Shown here: piece by piece, positions 1-6,428 of the stretch
Numbering within the stretch: the stretch's first letter is position 1
Layout of the letters: every line of letters starts with the position of its first letter
Source of the DNA: Sedimentisphaerales bacterium
GTDB taxonomy: Bacteria; Planctomycetota; Phycisphaerae; Sedimentisphaerales; Anaerobacaceae
DNA length: 39,688 nt
Assembly: GCA_016927855.1 (NCBI GenBank)
Contig: JAFGLV010000147.1
Coordinates: forward strand, 1-39,688
Direction of reading: 5' to 3'
Notes under the pieces: model-generated
Databases searched by the model: none
What the model was told of the DNA's origin: nothing
The model's input: the letters and a program-made list of their open reading frames with translations, nothing else
Program-made: the position numbers and the translations under genes

Positions 1-86
1 AATCCACCAGGAAATGGAGAAGGGCAAGCCATGAATTAGAGCGTAATTCCAAAAAGGAACTGTCTCATTCGACTTGACAACTACCG

Positions 87-1283
87 GTGGGGATCACATG
101 GGCGGTCTTGCTCTGGCTACGCGCGAGACTTCACGCAGACGAAAATGGCAATAGGAGGTTTCGTGATTTTGTGTTCTCTTGCTTGCGAGAGCGCCGATTT
201 GACGAGCTCGTCCGAATCGTGGAGAAGAACGAAGCACGGATTGCTGATGCGCTGACGCCTGAGAACCTTGACTTGCTTTTCGAGGAGAGGTTCGTAGATG
301 CGATGACCAGGACACGTACATGGCTCCATCTTCGACTCCTTTCCCATGCCGAGGTGGTCAAGAAGCTTCCCTATAGGAATGGACCGGTTGACAGCGTGAT
401 CCGGGCACTCATGTTGGAACCTTCATCGCCATTGTGTGTCAGTGTCGCGCACTCTTATGGAACCAAAGATCCCCCCTTCTCCCCCGAGGATGACTGGGAA
501 CTTCTCGAGAGGACTGTCGAAAATCCGTCTTGGTATATCGAGCTTCGAGCAGACTATCCTCTTCTCATGGTTGCATGCGAGGCTCTTGACTCTGGTAGAC
601 TTGATCTAGCGTATAACAGAAATGACGAGTTATACATAGCGCATCAAGGAAGAACGACACGCACCCGGTGCCCAGTATTTCTGGCTCTCAAGGCGCATGT
701 GCTCGTGCTGCGAAGAGCAGTCCAAGCCCAACAAGACAGAGATTTCTACGTGTCGGACTTGTACGATCTCTTCATGACGGTCTGCGACCATAGCGTCTAC
801 GAGCCCGCCGTATGGCGAAATCCGAGAGCCAATACCGAATATCCGACGCCTTTCGTCTTCCTCATGAGACAGATCCTGTTGGATCTCTCATCTCTATTCA
901 CGGAATGTCATTGCCATCGCAAGGATCGACCGGGACAGCTTGGCAGTGACATAGTGAGAATATGGGCGTTCTGCCTGATTTACCTTGCTGGCAGCAAAGG
1001 GAAGGTCTCTGACGAGTTCAAGATAGGAGAATTCACTTCATTTCTGAATGATTGCATAGATATCCGGCCAATGGCAAGTGGCAGAACACACCCGGAAGAG
1101 GATGCTTGGTCTCAATTGTTCGTCGACGTGCTCTCCGAGCAAATCCCGTCGGGTAGCAGAGAGCGCCTGATCCTCCAGGAAGCTGCTGACAGGCTCAACC
1201 CCCTCAAACCAGAGGTTCATGCTAGCGACAACTGGCTGAGAGAACAGTTGGGTTTGCCAGAGCGCTCTGAGCAAACGCCATAG
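87..1283 (+). CDS. Hypothetical protein, 398 aa, unknown function
   Basis: I do not recognise this family. The frame opens just after a TGA at 75-77 and the first usable start is a GTG at 87 with no clear ribosome binding site, so the true start could lie further in, or the 5' end could be damaged. The first ~15 residues are hydrophobic (GITWAVLLWL) and could be chance read-through or a short membrane anchor. The rest reads as a soluble, mostly helical protein with many charged residues, scattered Cys and His (CHCH near residue 280) and no repeats. Codon use is clearly more AT-rich than in the hydrogenase or chemotaxis genes, which suggests transfer. It is followed by a perfect hairpin (1288-1323) and by the HEPN-like gene at 1360. 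Coding status is likely from length; function is open. Confidence 0.6.
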   Translation: MGITWAVLLWLRARLHADENGNRRFRDFVFSCLRERRFDELVRIVEKNEARIADALTPENLDLLFEERFVDAMTRTRTWLHLRLLSHAEVVKKLPYRNGPVDSVIRALMLEPSSPLCVSVAHSYGTKDPPFSPEDDWELLERTVENPSWYIELRADYPLLMVACEALDSGRLDLAYNRNDELYIAHQGRTTRTRCPVFLALKAHVLVLRRAVQAQQDRDFYVSDLYDLFMTVCDHSVYEPAVWRNPRANTEYPTPFVFLMRQILLDLSSLFTECHCHRKDRPGQLGSDIVRIWAFCLIYLAGSKGKVSDEFKIGEFTSFLNDCIDIRPMASGRTHPEEDAWSQLFVDVLSEQIPSGSRERLILQEAADRLNPLKPEVHASDNWLREQLGLPERSEQTP

Positions 1284-1287
1284 GTTC

Positions 1288-1323
1288 ATGGGGAGCCTCT
1301 CTATGGCCCGAGAGGCTCCCCAT
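1288..1323 (+). terminator. Perfect 14-bp hairpin after the 398-aa gene
   Basis: ATGGGGAGCCTCTC (1288-1301) pairs perfectly with GAGAGGCTCCCCAT (1310-1323) around an 8-base loop. It starts five bases after the stop codon. No T-run follows, so it could be a U-less terminator, an mRNA stabiliser or a small repeat. Confidence 0.5.
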
Positions 1324-1359
1324 ATCGAAGAGTGCGCCAACTGCACGTAAGGAGTGCGA

Positions 1360-1836
1360 ATGACTATGCGGGACCCATCAAGCACAGACACTGACTTCAT
1401 GGCTTTCGCCAACCTACATGATGTCTTCCTCAACGCAACTGTGTGTCGCTCCAACATGCTAAAGGCTCCAATTGTTGAAGATGTTGAGGCGTTTCTGGCA
1501 TCCGATCGCGGGCGTCTTGAGCGTGTGTGGGTCATGTTTCTCTATGTGCTCATTGAGGCGTGGCGGTCACGGGCAATGCGCGCCACGAAGTCGTATATGG
1601 TGGCGCGCGCTCCCGACTTCGTGCAGAATATCGATAGACTTATCGCTGAGGGGGAGAAGAATGGCAACATAGAGAGAATGCGCAGTATTCGTGACTACAT
1701 GTGCCACCGTGACAGGCGAAGATACTGGGATGCAGGTCGTGTGGACGTAGCGGGGCAGTTGATATATCATGAGGCAATTTGCCAAGGCTTCAGCGAGGCC
1801 TTTCTTGAGGTCGTCAAGCATAGCAGTACGCCATAG
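1360..1836 (+). CDS. HEPN-like protein, candidate RNase/toxin, 158 aa
   Basis: I place the start at ATG 1360 because AAGGAG at 1349-1354 sits five bases upstream; a GTG two codons earlier is possible but overlaps that site. The protein is predicted helical. Residues 109-118 read SIRDYMCHRD, which matches the R-[N/D/H]-x3-H form of the Rx4-6H catalytic motif of HEPN ribonucleases (R111, H116); the residues around it resemble AbiU2-type HEPN proteins. HEPN proteins are commonly toxins or abortive-infection effectors that cleave RNA. Composition is AT-rich like the preceding 398-aa gene, and the two may form one transferred cassette. The family call rests on one motif and the helical character, so it is tentative; a non-catalytic helical protein is the alternative. 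Confidence 0.55.
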   Translation: MTMRDPSSTDTDFMAFANLHDVFLNATVCRSNMLKAPIVEDVEAFLASDRGRLERVWVMFLYVLIEAWRSRAMRATKSYMVARAPDFVQNIDRLIAEGEKNGNIERMRSIRDYMCHRDRRRYWDAGRVDVAGQLIYHEAICQGFSEAFLEVVKHSSTP

Positions 1837-1851
1837 CCGCGATCGGCTATG
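1832..1851 (+). terminator. Hairpin overlapping the stop of the HEPN-like gene
   Basis: CATAGCCG (1832-1839) pairs perfectly with CGGCTATG (1844-1851) around a CGAT loop, and the TAG stop codon lies in the left arm. No T-run follows. It is the second gene in a row that ends in a strong hairpin. Confidence 0.4.
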
Positions 1852-1888
1852 TGTCTGCCTCAGCGGCTCACTGGCAGGGGGATAGTGC

Positions 1889-2076
1889 ATGACAAAGAAC
1901 TCGCATGATTCAAGAGACCCGGATATCATAGGCGCGGACGCTGCGCTGCGCTGCGCCGTGCGGCCAAGCGGGCTCTGCAAATCGGGATCGAGACGCACAC
2001 GCCGGTGTACGTGCTGGAGGAAGGCCGGATTATCGACCTGACCAAAGAACACCCGCGCAAACGCAAGCCGCGCTGA
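1889..2076 (+). pseudogene. Small basic protein gene, frameshifted in a GCTGC repeat
   Basis: An ATG at 1889 with an AGGGGG site upstream opens a frame that reads MTKNSHDSRDPDIIGADAALR and then loses sense. The sensible continuation is in another frame: LRRAAKRALQIG, then THTPVYVLEEGRIIDLTKEH and a basic tail ending at TGA 2074-2076. The break is at 1940-1954, where GCTGC occurs three times in tandem. With two copies the gene would be one intact 60-aa frame, since 188 nt minus 5 is 61 codons. The architecture (IIGADAALRRA... TPVYVLEEGRIIDL) resembles small antitoxin- or DNA-binding-like proteins seen beside toxins, but I cannot name the family. It may be a recent slippage pseudogene, a phase-variable gene or an assembly error. 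Confidence 0.6.
1940..1954 (+). repeat. (GCTGC)x3 pentanucleotide tandem repeat
   Basis: Three exact tandem copies of GCTGC lie inside the small gene 1889-2076. Two copies would restore one reading frame through the whole gene. Pentamer repeats change frame at each step, as in contingency loci, although three copies is short for efficient slippage. Confidence 0.8.
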
Positions 2077-2154
2077 CCGGTTTGGAGTCCCGCCTTCAGG
2101 CGGCTGGCGACCGCGTGAGCGCGGAATTCCGAATGGACCCCCTGCAGACGGCGC

Positions 2155-2649
2155 CTAGGTCTGGCCGGCGCCCTGCATCATCTTCTCCATGAATTCCCGG
2201 CCGCGTTTTTCCATTTCTTTGGGGCTGACCTCTTCCACGTGGGTCGCGAGCGTCCAGACGTGCCCGGAAGGGTCGACCACGCTGCCGATCCGATCCCCCC
2301 AGAACATGTTTTCCACCGGCATCTTCACGATGGCGCCGGCCGAAACGGCGCGATCGAACGCTGCATCCACGTCTTCGACGTAGACGTAGAACGCTACCGG
2401 CGTGCCGCCGTACGACTGAGGCGAGCGACAGTCCATCCCGCCCATCTCATCAGACAGCATGATGATCGAATTGCCGATCTTCAGTTCCGCATGCATTACG
2501 TGCTTGCCGTCCGGCGTCGGCATGCGAAACCGTTCTTCGGCGCCGAAACCCTCCTTGTAAAACTCAATCGCCTGAGTCGCGTCGCTCACCGTCAGAGTGG
2601 GTGTCAGCGTATGGTATTCGTCCGGAATGGGCTTGACTTTGCCTTTCAT
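2155..2649 (-). CDS. VOC (glyoxalase/bleomycin-resistance fold) protein, PhnB-like
   Basis: This 164-aa protein begins MKGKVKPIPDEYHTLTPTLT. The ATG at 2649 is chosen because AAGGAG lies just upstream; a longer reading to 2718 adds unlikely sequence. The fold is two beta-alpha-beta3 halves: DATQAIEFYKEGFGAEE, then HAELKIGNSIIMLSDE, DVDAAFDRAVSAGA and DRIGSVVDPSGHVWTLATH, the usual signature of PhnB/YdcJ-type VOC proteins. Such proteins bind a divalent metal and act as small lyases, isomerases or binding proteins, so the substrate cannot be read from sequence. The tail EEVSPKEMEKRGREF is typical of the subgroup. It is a single gene, 197 bp downstream of the esterase on the same strand. Confidence 0.85.
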   Translation of the reverse strand: MKGKVKPIPDEYHTLTPTLTVSDATQAIEFYKEGFGAEERFRMPTPDGKHVMHAELKIGNSIIMLSDEMGGMDCRSPQSYGGTPVAFYVYVEDVDAAFDRAVSAGAIVKMPVENMFWGDRIGSVVDPSGHVWTLATHVEEVSPKEMEKRGREFMEKMMQGAGQT

Positions 2650-2846
2650 GGCTGGCTCCTTCAGACCTTGCCCCAAGAGGCTGTCGTTCTCGCGTCGCGG
2701 AGGGCTCCCAACGCGCATCGGGAGTGCAACTCCACGCTTTTCGATACGGACCTCTGGGATGGGTGGTGCGAGAAAAAGCTCTCGTCAAGGAAAATGCCGG
2801 TGTGGCCGGCAAATCTCCTTTGCGCCATGCGGGTTTGGTTGGCGCG

Positions 2847-3734
2847 TCAGTTGGCCGGCTTCGCCAGGGTTCGCTCGAAGAACTCGTTCATCGCGGCGGT
2901 GCTGCGGTCGAGGAAACTGTCGTAGGCAACGCCGTGGTCGCCGCCCTCGATCCGCACGTAGGTCACGTCCTTCGCGCCGGCCTGCTTGAGCTTTTCCACG
3001 AAATCATCCGTCGTCTCGACCCGCACGATCCGGTCGGCCGTTCCCTGGATCAGCAGAATCGGGAGGGTCTCGGCGGAGACATAGGTCGAAGGCGAGTACT
3101 TCACCGGATCGCCGAAACGAGCGGGCAGAGACGTCGGAGGCGAACCGCCGACAACAGCGGTGACGTTGCTGGAGTAGTCGTTCCAGCCGCCGTCGCCTTC
3201 CAGGCCCGCATCCGGTCCGGCCATGCCCAGCATCAACGCCAGGTGCGCGCCGGCCGAGTGGCCGTATGCGACGATCCGGTCGGTGTCCACGCGGTATTGC
3301 TCCGCATGGGCTTTCAGCCAGCGCACGGCGCACTTGACGTCCTCGATGCAGGCCGGCAGCGGTGCCTCGCGCGTAAGCCGGTAGTTCACCGAGATCGTGA
3401 CGTACCCCTTGAGTGCGTAGTCCAGCAACATGGAGCGGAAGGGCCGGTCGCGCTTGTCGCCGGCGCTCCAGCCGCCGCCGTGAACGATAACCAGGGCTGG
3501 TCGCTTCTGTTCGCCGAAGTTCTCCGGCATCGCCAAGTCTAACCGCCAGGCCCGGCTCGAACCCGAGCGGTAGGCAATGTCATCAATCACGACGATCGGT
3601 TTGGGGCTGGAGGCACCTGGAGCGTCCGTTGACTCGTCTGCCGCCACTGCCCGGCATGATTGACGGATGGGTACTATCGCCAGGCAGATGACAGCCAGCG
3701 CCAAGAAACGTATCGACCTACGGTATTCTACCAT
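2847..3734 (-). CDS. Secreted alpha/beta-hydrolase (BD-FAE-like esterase)
   Basis: A 295-aa hydrolase with an N-terminal signal-like segment (basic MVEYRR, then FLALAVICLAIVPI) that sends it to the membrane or periplasm. The oxyanion motif HGGGW is at 85-89, the nucleophile elbow GHSAG at 158-162 (Ser160), the acid is probably Asp234 (GTADRIV) and the base His267 (GGDHG). This is the layout of carboxylesterases that remove acetyl or feruloyl groups from sugars. AAGGAGG lies nine bases before the ATG. The nucleotidyltransferase gene ends 19 bp upstream, so the two may be co-transcribed. The exact substrate is unknown; a nearby GH43-like protein makes a polysaccharide-ester role reasonable but unproven. 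Confidence 0.88.
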   Translation of the reverse strand: MVEYRRSIRFLALAVICLAIVPIRQSCRAVAADESTDAPGASSPKPIVVIDDIAYRSGSSRAWRLDLAMPENFGEQKRPALVIVHGGGWSAGDKRDRPFRSMLLDYALKGYVTISVNYRLTREAPLPACIEDVKCAVRWLKAHAEQYRVDTDRIVAYGHSAGAHLALMLGMAGPDAGLEGDGGWNDYSSNVTAVVGGSPPTSLPARFGDPVKYSPSTYVSAETLPILLIQGTADRIVRVETTDDFVEKLKQAGAKDVTYVRIEGGDHGVAYDSFLDRSTAAMNEFFERTLAKPAN

Positions 3735-3753
3735 GACATCTTTCCTCCTTCTG

Positions 3754-4227
3754 TTAGTGACCCCTGCCGCTGCTATCAGAACGCCTTGGTTTTCTGCGGC
3801 GGAGCCGACGAAGGAACTTGAGGTCTTCCCTGTCTTTCGGGCGGCCCGCAGCCTGCTTCATCTGGATCAGATCATCCAGCGAGGCGAACCAGACGAACGT
3901 CTGTCCGAACTTGGACTTGACCTTGTTGGCCCAGACTCTCTCGAAGCTGGCCCCTTTCACGAAGGGATGAATGTCCGACTCCACCAGGTACTGCCGGATT
4001 AGCACCTTCTTGGTGAGCAGGTCGTCAATGGTGACATCGGTCATGTCGTATCCGAATGCGCGAAGCGCGTTGCGCGCTCGCTCGGCGTTTCGCGCTGTCG
4101 GCTCAATAAAAATGTCTGTATCGAGCGTGGCACGGGAATAACCGTGAACGGGGAAGGCCGTCGCTCCGATGACGACGAACCTGACCTTATGCTCTTTTAA
4201 TGATCTCAGTAGTCCTTCGACGTCCAT
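3754..4227 (-). CDS. Nucleotidyltransferase-fold protein, AbiEii/MNT-like
   Basis: A 157-aa protein. Residues 17-42 contain FVVIGATAFPVHG followed by RATLDTDIFIE: the G-[AS] turn and the Asp-x-Asp metal pair (D36, D38) of the polymerase-beta nucleotidyltransferase superfamily. The second half (ASLDDLIQMKQAAGRPKDREDL) is the conserved DLI.MK..agR.kD..D block of the AbiEii/DUF6036 kind. These proteins transfer NMP groups to targets and often act in toxin-antitoxin or phage-defence modules. The gene overlaps the small gene upstream (4187-4369) by 41 bp, so they are translated together. The basic tail (RRLRRRKPRRS) is unusual. Confidence 0.8.
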   Translation of the reverse strand: MDVEGLLRSLKEHKVRFVVIGATAFPVHGYSRATLDTDIFIEPTARNAERARNALRAFGYDMTDVTIDDLLTKKVLIRQYLVESDIHPFVKGASFERVWANKVKSKFGQTFVWFASLDDLIQMKQAAGRPKDREDLKFLRRLRRRKPRRSDSSGRGH

Positions 4228-4369
4228 GTCGTTTGCGTAAAGCGGCCATTTCGCGGCTCTTGCGGAGCATCATCTCGAACCGTTGCTGTGTCGTCAGAGA
4301 CGCCAGGTAGTCCAATTCGAACTCGATTTCCGCTCGTTCGTTGTCGCCGCGGGTCATCAGCACAGCCAT
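4187..4369 (-). CDS. Small protein (60 aa) partnered with a nucleotidyltransferase
   Basis: This 60-aa gene starts at ATG 4369 with a GAGGT site and overlaps the nucleotidyltransferase start by 41 bp. The sequence runs MAVLMTRGDNERAEIEFELD, then LTTQQRFEMMLRKSREMAAL and the tail RRRTTEIIKRA. The pattern RFEMMLRKS..M...L..+G.R+.tEIIKRA resembles small proteins encoded just before AbiEii/DUF6036-type nucleotidyltransferases, which would make it an antitoxin-like partner. A strong promoter-like sequence lies upstream (4419-4447). An upstream extension of this frame to 4984 exists but runs antisense across the GH43-like gene and is not real. Confidence 0.65.
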   Translation of the reverse strand: MAVLMTRGDNERAEIEFELDYLASLTTQQRFEMMLRKSREMAALRKRHGRRRTTEIIKRA

Positions 4370-4418
4370 TGATGCTACCTCGGTCCTTTCCAATCTGCCA
4401 CAACTACTCAGTCCAACC

Positions 4419-4447
4419 ATTCTACCGCATCCGGTCGCCTCCGGCAA
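4419..4447 (-). promoter_or_regulatory. Sigma70-type promoter for the small-protein/nucleotidyltransferase pair
   Basis: On the minus strand TTGCCG (4442-4447) and TAGAAT (4419-4424) are separated by 17 bases, about 50 bases before the ATG at 4369. It could drive 4369, 4227 and, by read-through, the esterase at 3734. Confidence 0.5.
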
Positions 4448-4533
4448 GAAACGCCGTTCGCCAGGTGAACAGACAGAACGCTCCTGCGCTTCTACGCATT
4501 CACGCGTCCACGAGGCGGCTGCCCGGCTCTCGT

Positions 4534-5535
4534 CTATTCGCCGGTGAAGCGGCCGGTGACCTTGAAGGTCTCGCCCGTGTCCTCCAGCGTGAGGATGCGC
4601 GGCTGGGCCTGGCGGCCGTTGGGGGTGTGGAACACCAACATGAGCTGGCCGTCGAACGTCTCGAAGAACATCGCGTGACCGCCGTCCTCGCTGAAAAGCG
4701 GCTCGGCCTGCTGGCGCCAGGGACCGGCCAGCTTGCCGGAATCGGAGATCGCCAGGCCGACGGTGTACCCGCCTTTGCCGAAGCCGGACCAGGTCATCAT
4801 GAGCTTGCCTGACTTGCTCTTGCGGAGGTAGCAGCCATCGGTGACGAAACAGCCTTCGCGCGCGGAAATGATCTGCCACGGCCCGTCGCTGCCGCGACAC
4901 AGCAGCGTCGGCGCGCCGATCGTTTCCGACAGGTCGTCCGTCAGGCCCATGTACTCGATCGTGCCGTTGGTGATCTGGACCCATTCATGGCAGTAGACGA
5001 TGTAGGGTTTGCCATCCTCGACCCACAGCGTCGCGTCCAGTGTCATCATGCCTGTCGGTAGCGTCGAGTGGTTCGCAAAGGGCTTGAATGGTCCGAAGGG
5101 CGAATCGCCCACGAGGATTTGCGAGCCACGTGTCACGCGCGGACGCCAGTTGGGCCACTGCTCTTCGAACATGTTGTTCGTGTTGAACGTCAGGAACAGG
5201 TAGTACTTGTCTTTGTACTTGTGCATCTCCGGCGCCCAGATGCCGCGCACGCGGATGTCGCCCCAGATGTCGTCGGGCGTGCGAAAGACCGTCCGCGGTC
5301 CTTGCCACATTTTGAGGTCCTTGCTGGTATAGACACGCACGCTGTTGCCGCCGGGACCGACCATGTAATAGGTCTGCGTGCTCGCGTCGGGCAGGATGCA
5401 GACGTCGCGCATGTAGATGTCCGAGAGGTGGGTGATCTGGTTGGGGTCCTCGACTCTCCCGCGCCGCTGTCCCCAAGCCGGCCCGGCCGCCACCGCCGCG
5501 ACAACCAGAATCAAACTCGTCTTTCGCATTCTCAT
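4534..5535 (-). CDS. Secreted five-bladed beta-propeller glycosidase, GH43-like
   Basis: A 333-aa protein with a clear signal peptide (MRMRKTSLILVVAAVAAGPA WG) and start at ATG 5535 behind GGAAGGG. The mature part has family-43 hallmarks: an early Asp in YMRDVCIL (D44), GIWAPEMHKYKDKYYLF (98-114), MTLDATLWVEDGKPYIVY (164-181, with D167) and a His-Glu-Trp at 183-185 that could hold the acid. GH43 enzymes are arabinanases, xylosidases or galactosidases acting on plant or algal polysaccharides outside the cytoplasm. The substrate cannot be read from sequence. It stands alone with its own promoter (5593-5622), which suggests an isolated polysaccharide-use gene. An extension to 5724 runs through the promoter and is rejected. 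Confidence 0.85.
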   Translation of the reverse strand: MRMRKTSLILVVAAVAAGPAWGQRRGRVEDPNQITHLSDIYMRDVCILPDASTQTYYMVGPGGNSVRVYTSKDLKMWQGPRTVFRTPDDIWGDIRVRGIWAPEMHKYKDKYYLFLTFNTNNMFEEQWPNWRPRVTRGSQILVGDSPFGPFKPFANHSTLPTGMMTLDATLWVEDGKPYIVYCHEWVQITNGTIEYMGLTDDLSETIGAPTLLCRGSDGPWQIISAREGCFVTDGCYLRKSKSGKLMMTWSGFGKGGYTVGLAISDSGKLAGPWRQQAEPLFSEDGGHAMFFETFDGQLMLVFHTPNGRQAQPRILTLEDTGETFKVTGRFTGE

Positions 5536-5592
5536 TGTTGTTCCCTTCCATTCAATCTCATGGACACGAGGTGGCCGAGTGCCACCGCCTCG

Positions 5593-5622
5593 ATAGTAGC
5601 ACAGCGGGTGGACCGATTTCAA
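5593..5622 (-). promoter_or_regulatory. Promoter of the GH43-like gene
   Basis: On the minus strand TTGAAA (5617-5622) and TACTAT (5593-5598) are 18 bases apart, leaving a leader of about 50 bases before the ATG at 5535. Confidence 0.45.
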
Positions 5623-5667
5623 CGGTTTGGGGCTTGAGCGGGCCAAATCCCTCACCGGTATCGGCAG

Positions 5668-5696
5668 ATGACACGGTGATGCAGCGTTGGTATAAT
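5668..5696 (+). promoter_or_regulatory. Promoter of the MNT/HEPN pair, apparently leaderless
   Basis: ATGACA (5668-5673) and a perfect TATAAT (5691-5696) are 17 bases apart. The ATG of the nucleotidyltransferase starts ten bases after the -10 box, so transcription would begin within a few bases of the start codon. Confidence 0.55.
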
Positions 5697-5706
5697 CGCG
5701 CTCGCT

Positions 5707-6015
5707 ATGGTGGCAACGCGACAACAGAAAGAACGAATCATGCAGGACGTGGCCGCATGCTTGAGCCGGGAGAAGGAGGTGCGCAAAGTGGTGGTCTTCG
5801 GGTCGTTTCTGACCAGCGCAACCCCCAACGATCTGGACGTGGCCATCTTCCAGGACAGCGACGAGTCCTATCTGCCTTTAGCGCTCAAGTACCGGCGGCT
5901 GCTACGGCGGATTGCCGATCAGATTCCCGTTGACGTCATTCCGGTGCGCCCGAACGCAGCCGCCAGCGAGTTTCTGGCGGAGATACAGAAAGGGGAAGTT
6001 GTCTATGAGCGATGA
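5707..6015 (+). CDS. Minimal nucleotidyltransferase (MNT), MntA-like antitoxin
   Basis: A 102-aa protein with the minimal nucleotidyltransferase core: VVVFGSFLTS (Gly32-Ser33), NDLDVAIF (Asp42, Asp44) and a third acidic residue in PVDVIPV (Asp76). In MntA-HepT modules such proteins neutralise the HEPN partner, in studied cases by AMP transfer to it. The ATG at 5707 has no ribosome binding site but lies right behind a perfect -10 box, so the mRNA may be leaderless; ATG 5740 is the alternative start. The last 11 bases overlap the HEPN gene, typical of toxin-antitoxin pairs. Confidence 0.85.
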   Translation: MVATRQQKERIMQDVAACLSREKEVRKVVVFGSFLTSATPNDLDVAIFQDSDESYLPLALKYRRLLRRIADQIPVDVIPVRPNAAASEFLAEIQKGEVVYER

Positions 6016-6394
6016 GGCAACGGCGTGGCTCCAATATGCCCGCGAGAACCTGGAAGTCGCCAAGATGACCCTCGAAGCCGGCCTGCTGAACCCCTGTCTA
6101 CAGAACGCGCAGCAAGCTGCGGAGAAAGCTCTCAAGACGATTCGCGTTTGCCGGAGCATGCGGCCGAAACGGACTCACAGCATTCGCGACCTGAACCGTG
6201 AACTAATCACAGCCGGTTTCGATACGAGTCTGAGCGAGGACGACTGCGAATTGCTGGACTCGATCTACGTCAGCTCAAAGTACCCTTTGGAGTCTGTGTT
6301 ACCAGATGCGCCGCCTGATCTCGCGATTTGCCAGCACTGCGTGAGACTTGCCGAACAGGTGCTGATCGTAGCGGAGAACGTCGCAAAGGAATGA
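6005..6394 (+). CDS. HEPN-domain protein, partner of the MNT gene
   Basis: A 129-aa helical protein of the classic HEPN family: ATAWLQYARENLEVAKMTLE, LQNAQQAAEKALKTI, and SKYPLESVLPDAP near residues 93-106, all hallmark blocks of PF05168-type HEPN proteins. It starts at ATG 6005 behind AGGGGAAG and overlaps the MNT gene by 11 bases. Paired MNT-HEPN genes form toxin-antitoxin systems in which HEPN is the RNase or the modified target. I do not see the full Rx4-6H catalytic motif, so it may be a non-catalytic HEPN acting with the MNT as a transferase complex. A short hairpin (ATGAGA/TCTCAT) overlaps its stop, between it and the convergent antiporter gene. Confidence 0.85.
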   Translation: MSDEATAWLQYARENLEVAKMTLEAGLLNPCLQNAQQAAEKALKTIRVCRSMRPKRTHSIRDLNRELITAGFDTSLSEDDCELLDSIYVSSKYPLESVLPDAPPDLAICQHCVRLAEQVLIVAENVAKE

Positions 6395-6428
6395 GAAACC
6401 GATTCGAGCGTCTCATCTGCCTTCTGCA

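Noticed and set aside
1..86. End of a preceding gene
   Set aside because: Two short frames end at TGA 32 and TAG 39, but neither is long enough to identify.
2650..2846. Small genes between the VOC protein and the esterase
   Set aside because: Short frames on both strands have no ribosome binding site and read as shadows of GC-rich sequence.
4370..4984. Upstream extension of the 60-aa small gene, giving a 265-aa frame
   Set aside because: It runs on the same strand across the end of the GH43-like gene in another frame, reads as low-complexity Arg/Ala-rich shadow, and would pass over a good promoter at 4419-4447.
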